Origin: Bradyrhizobium sp. 170
GTDB lineage: Bacteria > Pseudomonadota > Alphaproteobacteria > Rhizobiales > Xanthobacteraceae
Length of the DNA stretch: 64,000 nt
Reading direction: 5' to 3'
Assembly: GCF_023101085.1 (NCBI RefSeq)
Contig: NZ_CP064703.1
Span: 5,828,001-5,892,000, forward strand
This document shows, piece after piece, positions 8,285 through 16,685 of the stretch (positions are counted from its first letter, which is position 1; each line of letters begins with the position of its first letter). The notes beneath the pieces are model-generated. The model searched no databases. It had not been told where the DNA came from and worked only from the letters and a program-made list of their open reading frames with translations. Made by a program: the position numbers and the translations under genes.

Positions 8285-8920
8285 TCACCGATCGCGATTG
8301 TTGACGCGATCCGCATTCGCGGCTGCGCCCGCGATCGTGTCTTCGAGCATACTCAGACGATCCTGCCCCCAGAACAATTCATTGTTGAAGACGTAGGACG
8401 GCGAACCGAACACTCCGGCCTTCACAGCCTCATCCGTGAATCGACGGTACTGAATTTCTATTTCGGGCGCCTCGGCCGCAGTCAGTAACCCGTCCGCATC
8501 CAGCCCCTGTTCAAGCAGAATGCGCCTCAGCTCTGCGAGGTCTGAGATGTCGCGCTCCTCACACCACTCCGCGTGCAGGATCGCCTTGTAGAGCGATCCC
8601 ACACCCAAGCCCATGCGATCGGCGGCTATAACGATCCGCGAAGCCATGTCGGCGTTGGGGCACATGAATTTTGGTGTCGGATTTACGTTGGTGCCTAGTT
8701 TCTTGCACCAACGCTTAAGTTCCACGATCCGGTATGCTTGACGTTCAGGAGCACGATTACCCAGCAACTGACCGCCCGTGCGGCGGTAAACGTCGGGAAG
8801 GTCGACCGGAAAATAACGGATGCGCACCCGATGTTTAGTCGCGATCTGTTCGAGCCTGTCGGCTCCAAGATAGGCCCAGTCGGAGTTCATCCAGAAATAG
8901 TAGTCAATACTATTGCTCAT
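8285..8920 (-). CDS. DsbA-fold oxidoreductase, 2-hydroxychromene-2-carboxylate isomerase-like
   Basis: A 211-residue kappa-GST/DsbA-like protein. The N-terminal strand IDYYFWMNSDWAYLG places Ser13 where HCCA isomerases carry their catalytic serine. The C-terminal block EAVKAGVFGSPSYVFNNELFWGQDRL is the family signature that closes the glutathione site. HCCA isomerase acts in naphthalene-type catabolism, but many homologues handle other substrates with glutathione. The start overlaps the MHS transporter stop by 4 bp (ATGA), so the two are translationally coupled. Confidence 0.87.
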   Translation of the reverse strand: MSNSIDYYFWMNSDWAYLGADRLEQIATKHRVRIRYFPVDLPDVYRRTGGQLLGNRAPERQAYRIVELKRWCKKLGTNVNPTPKFMCPNADMASRIVIAADRMGLGVGSLYKAILHAEWCEERDISDLAELRRILLEQGLDADGLLTAAEAPEIEIQYRRFTDEAVKAGVFGSPSYVFNNELFWGQDRLSMLEDTIAGAAANADRVNNRDR

Positions 8921-10269
8921 GGCGCCGCATCCGCAGTGAGGGAGGTAGCGCCACTCGCGTTGCTCGGGACACCTTGCCGAGCAGACACTGCTGCCCCACG
9001 CATACGCCACGCGCAGAGGAAGGCGATGGCCGCTAACGCTGTGAGATACCACACGACGTGCTTCGGATCTCCGCCATTGCGAGCCAGAAGCCACGTGGCG
9101 ACTATCGGCGCAAGACCGCCGCCTAGTGCACCGGATACCCGCACAGCCAGGGAGATGCCGGTGTAGCGCACTTTCGGCGGAAACTGCGACGAGAACAGCG
9201 ACCCCTCAGGCCCGTACAGGCAACCATAGACCAAGCCGATAGCCATGATCATCGCAACATTGACCCAGAACGCTTCCCTGCTTCCGAGAAAGCTAAAGAA
9301 GATGGGAGCGGCGATCATGATGCCCACCGTGCCAATCATGAAGACGGACTTGGGGCCGATACGGTCGCCGAGCAAGCCTAACAGCGGCATGGTGAAAAGT
9401 GCAGCCGTGGCGCCCCAGATGGTCGCGTCCAGGATCACTGTCCGCGGGATGCCCAGCGTGCCCACTGCATAAGCGAGAGAAAAACTAGTGACGGTATAGA
9501 ACCAAGTCACCTCGGCGAACCGCGCTCCGATCGCCAACAGAACTTCACGCGGATGATTCCGGCAGACTTCCGCGATCGGCACCTCAACATGTTCGCCTTT
9601 CTCCTTCACTCTTTCGAAGTCGGGAGATTCGGCGACTTTAACTCGAATAAACCAGCCGACCGCCAAGAGGACGACGCTGGCAAGAAACGGCAGCCGCCAT
9701 CCCCAGCTCAGCATGTCCTTCTCGGGAAGCGTCGCCACCATGCTCATCGCCAAGGACGACAGAATGAGGCCGGGAGCGACGCCCGCCTGCGGCAGGCTGC
9801 CGAACAAGCCTTTCTTGCCTTCGGGCGCATGTTCGACGGCCATGAGGACCGCACCACCCCACTCGCCGCCAACCGCTACGCCTTGCAGAAACCTCATCGT
9901 TACCAGCAGGACTGCCGCCCAGTAACCGATGCTCTCGTAGGATGGAATGAGTCCAATCGCCATGGTCGGCACGCCCATCAAGAATAATGTGATGAGCAGC
10001 ATTGATTTTCGTCCGATCCGGTCGCCGAAATGGCCGAAGACAATCCCACCCAAGGGACGTGCAAAAAAGCCCACGGAATAGGTCGCGAATGCTGCCAGCG
10101 TTCCCGCAACCGGGTCAAAACTCGGGAAGAATATCTTGTTGAAGATGAGTGCGGCCGCGGTGCCGTACAGAAAAAAATCATACCATTCGATGGTCGTACC
10201 CATCATGCTGGCAAGCCCAGCTACCACGTAGTGACGTCGCCCCTTCGCCGGCCCCTCGACGGATTTCAT
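8917..10269 (-). CDS. MFS transporter, metabolite:H+ symporter (MHS) family
   Basis: Inner-membrane symporter of 450 residues with 12 predicted helices. MHS features are GTTIEWYDFFLYGTAAALIF near the N-terminus, GFFARPLGGIVFGHFGDRIGRK (loop 2-3 signature) and RFLQGVAVGGEWGGAVLMAVEHAP. Relatives carry shikimate, alpha-ketoglutarate, proline/betaine or aromatic acids. The ATG at 10269 is preceded by CAGGAGGG nine bases upstream. It is co-transcribed with the isomerase and probably with the class II aldolase upstream (116-bp gap). Confidence 0.93.
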   Translation of the reverse strand: MKSVEGPAKGRRHYVVAGLASMMGTTIEWYDFFLYGTAAALIFNKIFFPSFDPVAGTLAAFATYSVGFFARPLGGIVFGHFGDRIGRKSMLLITLFLMGVPTMAIGLIPSYESIGYWAAVLLVTMRFLQGVAVGGEWGGAVLMAVEHAPEGKKGLFGSLPQAGVAPGLILSSLAMSMVATLPEKDMLSWGWRLPFLASVVLLAVGWFIRVKVAESPDFERVKEKGEHVEVPIAEVCRNHPREVLLAIGARFAEVTWFYTVTSFSLAYAVGTLGIPRTVILDATIWGATAALFTMPLLGLLGDRIGPKSVFMIGTVGIMIAAPIFFSFLGSREAFWVNVAMIMAIGLVYGCLYGPEGSLFSSQFPPKVRYTGISLAVRVSGALGGGLAPIVATWLLARNGGDPKHVVWYLTALAAIAFLCAWRMRGAAVSARQGVPSNASGATSLTADAAP

Positions 10270-10385
10270 GTTCGTCTTCCCTCCTGTTGGATGAGTTCCA
10301 GGGCTCTGCTCGGCGAGCATCCCCCTCCCCGTTCGTTCGCGGAGACCGTGCGACGCAGGGCCTCCGCGCCAGCGTTACTTTGCGA

Positions 10386-11150
10386 TCATGCCCGCCAAGC
10401 GGTTTGCCGGCACCAATAGTCAAACGTCGCTTTGATAATGGAAGGCTTCAACAGATAGTCGTGTGCTTCCTTCGCCAGCGCATCGTCGACAGGCGTCAAC
10501 GGGCCGAAAGCCTGTGCGCGTATCTGCATACGGGCCGCTCGCTCGAGATAGACCGAAAGATAAGTCGCCTCTTCGATCGAAGCGCCGGCCGTCAGGTATC
10601 CGTGATGAGCCAGGATGATCGCGCGCTTGCCACCGAGCGCTTGCGAGATGAGGACCCCTTCGTGATCAGCGATCGGAACACCAGGCCACTCGCCGAAGAA
10701 AGCGCAGTCATCGTGGAGCGGCGTCATGTCCATTTGCGCAATGACTAGCGGCTGACGCGCTGCCGCCAGCGCAGACGCCCATGGCGAATGGATGTGGATC
10801 AGCGATTTTACGTCCGGCCTGGCGTCGTAAACCCAAAGATGAAAGCGCGTAGCGGGGTTTGCCATACCCTCGCCAGTCAACGTGTTGAGATCTCTGTCGA
10901 CTTCAATGAAGTCCTCAGGCGTCGCCTCGTCGAAGCCCAGCCCGAACCGCAGGGTCCAGTACGCATTCGGACGTTCGGAACGAAAGCTGATTTGGCCTGC
11001 GAGCCCTGCCTCCTGACCAGTCATTGCCAATATCCGGCAGGCATACGCTAGTGTCTCCTTGTCGCTGCGTTTCTCGCCCTTGAGATGCTCCGCCATTTCC
11101 CGCGTGGCGCGGTCGTCGAAGTATTCCTTTGCCCGCAGCTCCACGTTCAT
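10386..11150 (-). CDS. Class II aldolase/adducin-family protein
   Basis: A 254-residue class II aldolase-fold protein. The Zn-binding histidines are recognisable in KSLIHIHSPWASAL (H119, H121) and ILAHHGYLTAG (H183). The segment before TRFHLWVYDARPD, where fuculose/rhamnulose aldolases carry a catalytic Glu in an SSE-type motif, reads GMANPA here, so standard sugar-phosphate aldolase chemistry is uncertain. Close relatives act as decarboxylases or on hydroxy acids and aromatics. The ATG at 11150 gives the natural N-terminus. It lies between a LysR gene and the MHS transporter/isomerase pair. Confidence 0.85.
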   Translation of the reverse strand: MNVELRAKEYFDDRATREMAEHLKGEKRSDKETLAYACRILAMTGQEAGLAGQISFRSERPNAYWTLRFGLGFDEATPEDFIEVDRDLNTLTGEGMANPATRFHLWVYDARPDVKSLIHIHSPWASALAAARQPLVIAQMDMTPLHDDCAFFGEWPGVPIADHEGVLISQALGGKRAIILAHHGYLTAGASIEEATYLSVYLERAARMQIRAQAFGPLTPVDDALAKEAHDYLLKPSIIKATFDYWCRQTAWRA

Positions 11151-11295
11151 CGGTGTTCTCCTGCATGATTGGGCGGGAGGCTTGACGATCCCGCGTCGAA
11201 CCGAAACTATGTCGAGGAGGAAGTGCGCGTGCCATGAACTGCCGGTCATATCTGAGATGAGCCGGGTTTCGCCGCACTGCGGCAGTCGGCACGCC

Positions 11296-12168
11296 TTATC
11301 GGACCATGGCGAGCGCGATCTTTAGGAGTTCCTGCACTAACGGGGGAGAATGCTTTTGGTCGCGTACGATGGCGATGACGCGACGACGCAACCTCGGTCG
11401 AAGGATCCTCAGCTTCTTCAGACCATAGTCGACGAGCAATTTGTCCGGAATTCGGGTCGGAAGCACGCAAGCGCCGACGCCGGAAGACACCAGCTTGAGC
11501 ATCGCATCGATTGTCTCTGCCTCCGCGGCGAACTCCAGGGCGAGTCCGTTGCTCTGCAGCATCTTCCGCAAGACATAGTGGGGTGGGAATCCGACAAGTT
11601 TGTTTCGCAACGCCGCAAGATCGATGTCGTCGGGCAGAGGGCTGTCCCCTCGTGCGATCACGCACATCTCGTCTTCGAACAACGGAGTGGCCTGAAACTC
11701 TCCGCAGTCGACGGCCGAATCGTATACGAAACCGATATCGGCCTTTCCGCTTTCGACTAGCCCAACAACCTCCGGAGAACTTCGGCTTATGAGCGAAAGA
11801 TTCACGCTCTCCCTCTGTATCGTGAACTCCGCCACCACGTCCGACATGAAGTAGTAGCTCAACGTATGAATCACTGCGATTCTGATGTGCCCTTGCGTCA
11901 CACATTCTCTATCGCGCACCGACTCGAGCGCCTCATCTATGTTCGCGTAGGCCGCCTTGGCTACTTCGAAGAGCTTCTCTCCGACTCGAGTTAATTCGAC
12001 GCCCCTTCCCGTGCGAGAAAACAATGGCTTGCCAAGATACGTTTCAAGCGAAGCAAGCTGACGGCTTATGCCTGATTGAGTAACATCGAGCGCATCCGCC
12101 GCGCGCGACAAGGATTTGAGCTCCGCTATCTTCACAAATTGCCGCAGTTGTCGATCGGTATTTTCCAT
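11296..12168 (-). CDS. LysR-family transcriptional regulator
   Basis: A 290-residue regulator. The N-terminal winged helix (residues 3-62) contains RQLRQFVKIAELKSLSRAADALDVTQSGISRQLASLETYLGKPLFSRTGRGVELT. The effector domain begins at HIRIAVIHTLSYYFMSDVV and ends with SSGVGACVLPTRI. Several upstream in-frame codons exist, but the ATG at 12168 gives the usual start a few residues before the HTH. It lies immediately upstream of, and in the same direction as, the class II aldolase gene, which it presumably controls. Confidence 0.92.
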   Translation of the reverse strand: MENTDRQLRQFVKIAELKSLSRAADALDVTQSGISRQLASLETYLGKPLFSRTGRGVELTRVGEKLFEVAKAAYANIDEALESVRDRECVTQGHIRIAVIHTLSYYFMSDVVAEFTIQRESVNLSLISRSSPEVVGLVESGKADIGFVYDSAVDCGEFQATPLFEDEMCVIARGDSPLPDDIDLAALRNKLVGFPPHYVLRKMLQSNGLALEFAAEAETIDAMLKLVSSGVGACVLPTRIPDKLLVDYGLKKLRILRPRLRRRVIAIVRDQKHSPPLVQELLKIALAMVR

Positions 12169-12303
12169 GCCTGATTCAGTCTCGCCAAATACCCCGTCGA
12201 CCACGCAACCGCAGGACGAGGCCCGAGGCCGCACTACGCGGAACGCTTTTCCCAACGAGTCTTCCTACCGGCAAGCAGGCTCCAGACCCTGCCGTACGAG
12301 CAG

Positions 12304-13359
12304 TCACCGGATCGGCGGAGCGTACTGTAACCCGCCCTTGCTCCATTGCGCATTTAGGCCCCGTGCAATTTTCAGCGGGGTCGACGGCCCCAGATTCCGA
12401 TCGAATACCTCGCCATAGTTACCGACCTGACGGACAATCCGAGCCACCCAATCGGCGGTAAGACCAAGGGACTGGCCACCATTGTTATCGATGCCGAGCA
12501 CGCGCCGGACTTCCGGTCGATCGGAACGCGCCATTTCATCCACATTTGCCTTAGTAATGTTCAGTTCTTCCGCGGTGAGCATTGCGAAGTGCGTCCATTT
12601 GACGATGTCTAGCCACTGGTCATCCCCATGGCGAACCACTGGACCGAGCGGCTCCTTGGAGATGATCTCTGGCAAAACGACCTGATCATCTGGCCTTTGC
12701 AATTTGCCCCGGTAGGCGTTGAGTGCTGAGGCGTCCGCCGTCAAAACGTCACAACGCCCTGCATCATATGCCTTGAGGGCCTCGTCGCCAGTTCCGAATA
12801 CGACCGGCTCGTACTTCATCTTGTTGGCACGGAAATAGTCGGAAAGGTTCATCTCGGTCGTGGTCCCGGCACCAACACATATCGAAGCATCCGACAGCTC
12901 GGCGAGGGATTTTACGTTCAGCGACTTCCTGACCATGAAGCCCTGGCCATCGAAATAGGTCACCACGGAGAAATTGAAGCCAAGCGAGGCGTCGCGCTGC
13001 AACGTCCAAGTCGTATTGCGCGCCAAGACATCGATGAGGCCCGACTGCAGGGCGGTGAAGCGATCGGTTGGCGAAAGCGGCAACATACGCACCTTCGTTG
13101 GATGGTCGAAGATGGCTGCCGCAATCGCCCGGCAGAAATCGACGTCGAGCCCAGTCCAATGGCCCGCGCTGTCGGGCGAGGAGAAGCCGGGAACTCCCTG
13201 GGAAACCCCGCACTCAAGGTGCCCCCTCGCCTTCACTTTCTCCAATGTTGTGGCCGGCGTTTGGGCAACCGCGAGACGTTCCCCAGGCACGAGAAACACC
13301 GCCAAAATCGCACCGAGCCGCAAAACTCCGGTAACCCGTCGCCTGACTCCCCTATGCAT
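12304..13359 (-). CDS. General amino-acid ABC transporter substrate-binding protein (AapJ-like)
   Basis: Periplasmic binding protein of 351 residues with a Sec signal (about residues 1-32, ending ...ERLAVAQ). AapJ/BztA-type sequences include TLEKVKARGHLECGVSQGVPGFSSPDSAGHWTGLDVDFCRAIAAAIF, LPLSPTDRFTALQSGLIDVLARNTTWTL and VGAGTTTEMNLSDYF. No partner permease or ATPase gene is present in the window, so it is an orphan or uses a system elsewhere. It is divergent from the methionine-gamma-lyase-like gene, and the shared promoter holds a 16-bp palindrome, suggesting uptake of the lyase's sulfur amino-acid substrate (inference). Confidence 0.93.
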   Translation of the reverse strand: MHRGVRRRVTGVLRLGAILAVFLVPGERLAVAQTPATTLEKVKARGHLECGVSQGVPGFSSPDSAGHWTGLDVDFCRAIAAAIFDHPTKVRMLPLSPTDRFTALQSGLIDVLARNTTWTLQRDASLGFNFSVVTYFDGQGFMVRKSLNVKSLAELSDASICVGAGTTTEMNLSDYFRANKMKYEPVVFGTGDEALKAYDAGRCDVLTADASALNAYRGKLQRPDDQVVLPEIISKEPLGPVVRHGDDQWLDIVKWTHFAMLTAEELNITKANVDEMARSDRPEVRRVLGIDNNGGQSLGLTADWVARIVRQVGNYGEVFDRNLGPSTPLKIARGLNAQWSKGGLQYAPPIR

Positions 13360-13390
13360 TGGCGATCCTCTGGCATAACTTATTTCTGTT

Positions 13391-13406
13391 GGACAACTTG
13401 TTGTCC
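13391..13406. promoter_or_regulatory. Palindromic operator GGACAAC-TT-GTTGTCC, likely target of the XRE-cupin regulator
   Basis: Perfect 7-bp arms around TT in the divergent promoter between the amino-acid binding protein and the lyase. Almost the same element (GGACAACCGGTTGTCT) precedes the XRE-cupin gene at 15553. The two sites match at 13 of 16 positions, and all differences are in the centre or the last base. Recurrence at exactly the two promoters of this neighbourhood supports a local regulon. Confidence 0.75.
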
Positions 13407-13499
13407 GATAGGCAAAGCTAGATCAAGCCGAACTACGATGCAAGCGCCCTGGCTCCTTTCCGTGAAGCGGAGGAGCCGCCGCTATAGGAGATCTTTTGA

Positions 13500-14717
13500 A
13501 TGGCAGCTTCCGAAGGAACGCAGAAGGTCGCGACATCATCGCAACTCGGTTTCGCAACGCGGGCGATTCACCACGGATATGATCCAGCCGATCATCATGG
13601 CGCGGTGTCCCCACCGGTCTATTTCACGTCGACGTACGCCTTCTCGAACGTTGCCGATAACGATGTGGCCGCGGCACTCGGGGGCAAGCTTTACGCCCGG
13701 GAACATAATCCGACGACGGAGTTGTTGGAGGCCCGCCTAGCGAATCTGGAAGGAGCCGAGGCTGGGCTGGTGTTGGCCTCCGGAATGGCCGCTGTCGGAG
13801 CGCTGATGCTCTCTCTACTGTCACAGGGCGATGAGCTGATCGTACACCGGACGCTGTATTCCAACACGACCGCGATGACCGAACAGGGATTGCCGCGTTT
13901 CGGCATCAACGTTGTTCCGGTCGACCTCAACGATCCAACCAATCTAGATGCTGTGGTAACGCCTCGCAGCCGGGCAGTCTATTTCGAAACACCAGTGAAT
14001 CCGACGGGGGACGTCCTCGATATCGCGGCCATCGCAGCACGTGCCCACGCGGCGGGTCTTCTCGTGCTCGTGGACGGCACCTTCGCCTCTCCGGCTTTGC
14101 AACACCCCCTGCTGCATGGCGCGGACATCGTGCTGCATTCGCTGACCAAGTACATCAACGGCCATGGCGACCTCCTCGGCGGCGCTCTCTTGGGAAACGT
14201 CGAGCTGATCGCCAAGATACACAGCCAAGGCCTACGCTTTATCACCGGAGCCGCGCTATCTCCGATGGCTTCATCGCTTGTGTTGAGGGGGATCAAGACA
14301 CTGCCGCTCCGAATGGAGCGCCACGGCTCCAACGCTCTTGCAATCGCGCGCATGCTCGACACGCATCCGGCCGTCGCATGGGTCAACTATCCATTCCTTC
14401 CGTCGCATCCAAGGCATGCGATCGCTAGAAGGCAGATGTCGAACGGATCCGGGATGATGTCGTTTGGTTTGCGCGGAGGTTTCGAGGCGGCCAGGCGTAT
14501 GCTGGATAATCTCAAGATCATCACACTCGCCGTCAGTCTTGGCGACGTCGAAACGCTTATCATGCATCCTGCAAGCATCATTCGCGCACGAAAAACTGTA
14601 CGGCCTGAGACGCATCTGCAGAGCGGCGTCGGAGACGATCTCATCCGTCTCTCTGTGGGGCTTGAGGACGAAGCTGACCTCCTGCACGACTTGAAACAAT
14701 CGCTCGACCGGCTCTAG
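13500..14717 (+). CDS. Cys/Met metabolism PLP-dependent enzyme, methionine gamma-lyase-like
   Basis: Cytosolic PLP enzyme of 405 residues in the gamma-family. Seen are the N-terminal RAIHHGYDP...VSPPVYFTSTYAF, YAREHNPTTELLEARLANLEGAEAGL, ASGMAA (phosphate site), ETPVNPTG and VDGTFASPALQHPL. The lysine motif HSLTKYINGHGDLLGG places the Schiff-base lysine at K217. Methionine gamma-lyases carry a cysteine in an LYGCT-type loop (Cys116 in Pseudomonas); the corresponding sequence here is LYSNT, with Asn122. Specificity may therefore lie nearer homocysteine, cystathionine or another gamma-substituted amino acid. It shares an operator region with the divergent binding protein. Confidence 0.88.
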   Translation: MAASEGTQKVATSSQLGFATRAIHHGYDPADHHGAVSPPVYFTSTYAFSNVADNDVAAALGGKLYAREHNPTTELLEARLANLEGAEAGLVLASGMAAVGALMLSLLSQGDELIVHRTLYSNTTAMTEQGLPRFGINVVPVDLNDPTNLDAVVTPRSRAVYFETPVNPTGDVLDIAAIAARAHAAGLLVLVDGTFASPALQHPLLHGADIVLHSLTKYINGHGDLLGGALLGNVELIAKIHSQGLRFITGAALSPMASSLVLRGIKTLPLRMERHGSNALAIARMLDTHPAVAWVNYPFLPSHPRHAIARRQMSNGSGMMSFGLRGGFEAARRMLDNLKIITLAVSLGDVETLIMHPASIIRARKTVRPETHLQSGVGDDLIRLSVGLEDEADLLHDLKQSLDRL

Positions 14718-14851
14718 GCAGCATCTCCTTCCCGTGAGTCGCCCCTTATCATATGGGCGAGAAACGCACTCATTCACTGCGTCGGCACCGAACCGTCGAG
14801 ATCGGCTCGAAAGGATACGGGCAATGCCCGCCAAAGCGCGACAAGCAGCGC

Positions 14852-15454
14852 TCAATCCCTACTTATGACAATAAGCACATTGGCGTTCGCGCTGATACGC
14901 CGAACGTGGTGAACGAGGTGCCCAGGAAACTGGAGATAGTCGCCCGTCGACATTGCTATGCTTCGGTCCACGAACTTGACTTCAATGCGCCCGGAAATCA
15001 CGTAAAGCATCTCCTCGCCGGCATGCTCTGCGTGCGTCGCCTCGCTGAACTGGCGAGGCGGAAGCATGAGGAAAGCTTCATTCCGTCGGTCGCTTCCTGC
15101 CGGCGATAGCGGTATAAAAGAATACCCGTGTACAGGACCTTCTTCGGGCTTGTGGCTCGCCATGCGAACAAGGTGAATATCGGAATCGACGATCTGCTCG
15201 CCGAATAGACGTCCAACGGGAATATCCAGCGCGCGAGACAACTTGATGACGGTAGCAATCGACGGCGCCTTGGCGTCCTTCTCGATACGGGACAAAAATC
15301 CCTTATTGAGCCCTGTCGCCTTGGCAAGATCATCGAGGGTCATGTTCTTTTGCCGGCGGCACGCCCGCAAACGAGCGCCTATGCGCCCTACGTTCCCCAT
15401 ATTGGGCTTATCAAGGGTTGATGTTGCCAGTCGACTGGTCTTCTTAGTCATCAC
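14852..15454 (-). CDS. XRE-family regulator with C-terminal cupin domain
   Basis: A 200-residue regulator. The N-terminal Cro/C1-type HTH at about residues 25-80 reads IGARLRACRRQKNMTLDDLAKATGLNKGFLSRIEKDAKAPSIATVIKLSRALDIPVGRLF. A small cupin follows (about 115-195) with HAEHAGEEMLYVISGRIEVKF and GDYLQFPGHLVHHVR. This architecture is common in regulators of amino-acid and polyamine catabolism that sense the substrate in the cupin. Its own promoter carries a copy of the palindrome found between the amino-acid binding protein and the lyase gene, so it probably autoregulates and controls both. Confidence 0.92.
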   Translation of the reverse strand: MMTKKTSRLATSTLDKPNMGNVGRIGARLRACRRQKNMTLDDLAKATGLNKGFLSRIEKDAKAPSIATVIKLSRALDIPVGRLFGEQIVDSDIHLVRMASHKPEEGPVHGYSFIPLSPAGSDRRNEAFLMLPPRQFSEATHAEHAGEEMLYVISGRIEVKFVDRSIAMSTGDYLQFPGHLVHHVRRISANANVLIVISRD

Positions 15455-15552
15455 CTATCGCACCGTCCTTCTTCGCGAGGATTCTGACAGGGTGATTACA
15501 CCGAGCGCATAATCACTCCCGGCCGCTCGGCCGGCGAGAGACGACCCTATTT

Positions 15553-15580
15553 GGACAACCGGTTGTCTTGTTGGCAACAA
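15553..15580. promoter_or_regulatory. Operator pair upstream of the XRE-cupin gene
   Basis: GGACAACCGGTTGTCT (15553-15568) contains a perfect 14-bp palindrome, GACAACCGGTTGTC, and matches the site at 13391. It abuts a second inverted repeat, TTGTTGGCAACAA (15568-15580), with perfect 6-bp arms and one central base. The pair lies about 100 bp upstream of the XRE-cupin start. Confidence 0.7.
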
Positions 15581-15798
15581 ATGACTTTCACGGGCTATTT
15601 GTCAAGGCTGGCCCCGGGCCTTTGATTGTTTTTGGTGACAGAGTTTTTCTCCGATCAGCCGGCGCGTTTCGGGATAGAGTTCGGAGGTTTTGAGAAGGAC
15701 GGTATTGGCGCAAGCCAGTGGGGTGGCCACCGCGCGGATCCGAGAATGATCAGAGCGGTCCAGGGCACAACGCCCGAGCATACGCCGGCATGCTCGGT
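15581..15798. other. Gap between the XRE-cupin promoter and the SDR gene
   Basis: Small frames cross this stretch on both strands (for example a 72-codon reverse frame at 15602-15820 and a 77-codon forward frame at 15626-15859). Neither has a recognisable family or a good ribosome site, and both overlap the end of the SDR gene. Together with the operator region it forms a 344-bp gene-free stretch (15455-15798). Confidence 0.4.
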
Positions 15799-16617
15799 TC
15801 ATGAGGGTCCTATCAGGCACGCTCCACCATCGACGCGGATCTGCGTGCCGGTAATGTAACTCGAAGCGTCTGACGCGAGAAAAAGTGCTACGCCGCAGAT
15901 CTCTTCTGTCTTGGCGACGCGGCCCAGCAACGAATTGCGCGCGAACACAGACTTCACGGCCGCATCCTGCATTGCACCGTCGCCAATGTTGGTGACGAAA
16001 TTCGCCGGTGCTATGGCGTTGACCAGGATGTTATGGGGTGCAAGCTCGATCGCAAGTTGCCGCACCATATGGGCCACCCCAGCCTTGCTGGCATGATAGG
16101 CCGTTGAGACGAATGGTGCGTTCACGATGGCCGCGGCTGACGACGTTGCTATGATCCGCCCCCTCCTCCCACGTGCTTTCATAACCCGTGCCGCGGCCGC
16201 GCAGGTATTGCGCGCGCCGGTAAGGTTGACCGCGATGACCTCGTTCCATTCGGTATCAGGAGATCTGTCGATGGTCCCTTCGGGATTTATTCCGCGCTCG
16301 CCAATTGGGATCGCAAAGCCAGGGCCGCCCGCGATGCCTGCGTTGACGAATACGACATCAATACCGTTCCGATTGCGATCGATCGTATCGAAAACGCGCT
16401 CGACTGCCGCGCGGTCGACGACATCTAGGTATTCGGCGGCTGCGTTGACTCCTAAAAGCAGAAGTGCCTTCTCTAGCGCGCAGGAGTTCACGTCGGCAAT
16501 CGTTACGCGCGCACCGTTTTCGGCCAGCACCCTTGCGATGCCAAGCCCAATGCCAGATGCGCCACCGGTCACCACGATCGATCGTCCGGTCACGTCGAAC
16601 AACTCATGGACCTTCAT
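15799..16617 (-). CDS. Short-chain dehydrogenase/reductase (SDR), classical
   Basis: NAD(P)-dependent oxidoreductase of 272 residues. The Rossmann motif TGGASGIGLGIA is at 17-28, followed by VFVNAG near 89-94 and the catalytic set SS (159-160), Y174 and K178 in STAYHASKAG. A C-terminal FLASDASSYITGTQIRVDGG is typical. Asp42 in TIADVNS after the second strand suggests NAD+ preference (inference). It is the last gene of the reverse operon led by the FAD monooxygenase at 21226 and probably oxidises an alcohol intermediate of that pathway. Confidence 0.93.
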   Translation of the reverse strand: MKVHELFDVTGRSIVVTGGASGIGLGIARVLAENGARVTIADVNSCALEKALLLLGVNAAAEYLDVVDRAAVERVFDTIDRNRNGIDVVFVNAGIAGGPGFAIPIGERGINPEGTIDRSPDTEWNEVIAVNLTGARNTCAAAARVMKARGRRGRIIATSSAAAIVNAPFVSTAYHASKAGVAHMVRQLAIELAPHNILVNAIAPANFVTNIGDGAMQDAAVKSVFARNSLLGRVAKTEEICGVALFLASDASSYITGTQIRVDGGACLIGPS

Positions 16618-16685
16618 CGTCTATCTCCCTGGTCACTTCCCAATGGCGCCCAACCATCTTTTTGTTGCTGCCGCGCGAAAGTGGC

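Noticed and set aside
15602..15820. Possible transposase remnant or small gene beside the SDR gene
   Set aside because: No recognisable transposase motif, no terminal inverted repeats and no ribosome site; kept only as gap text.
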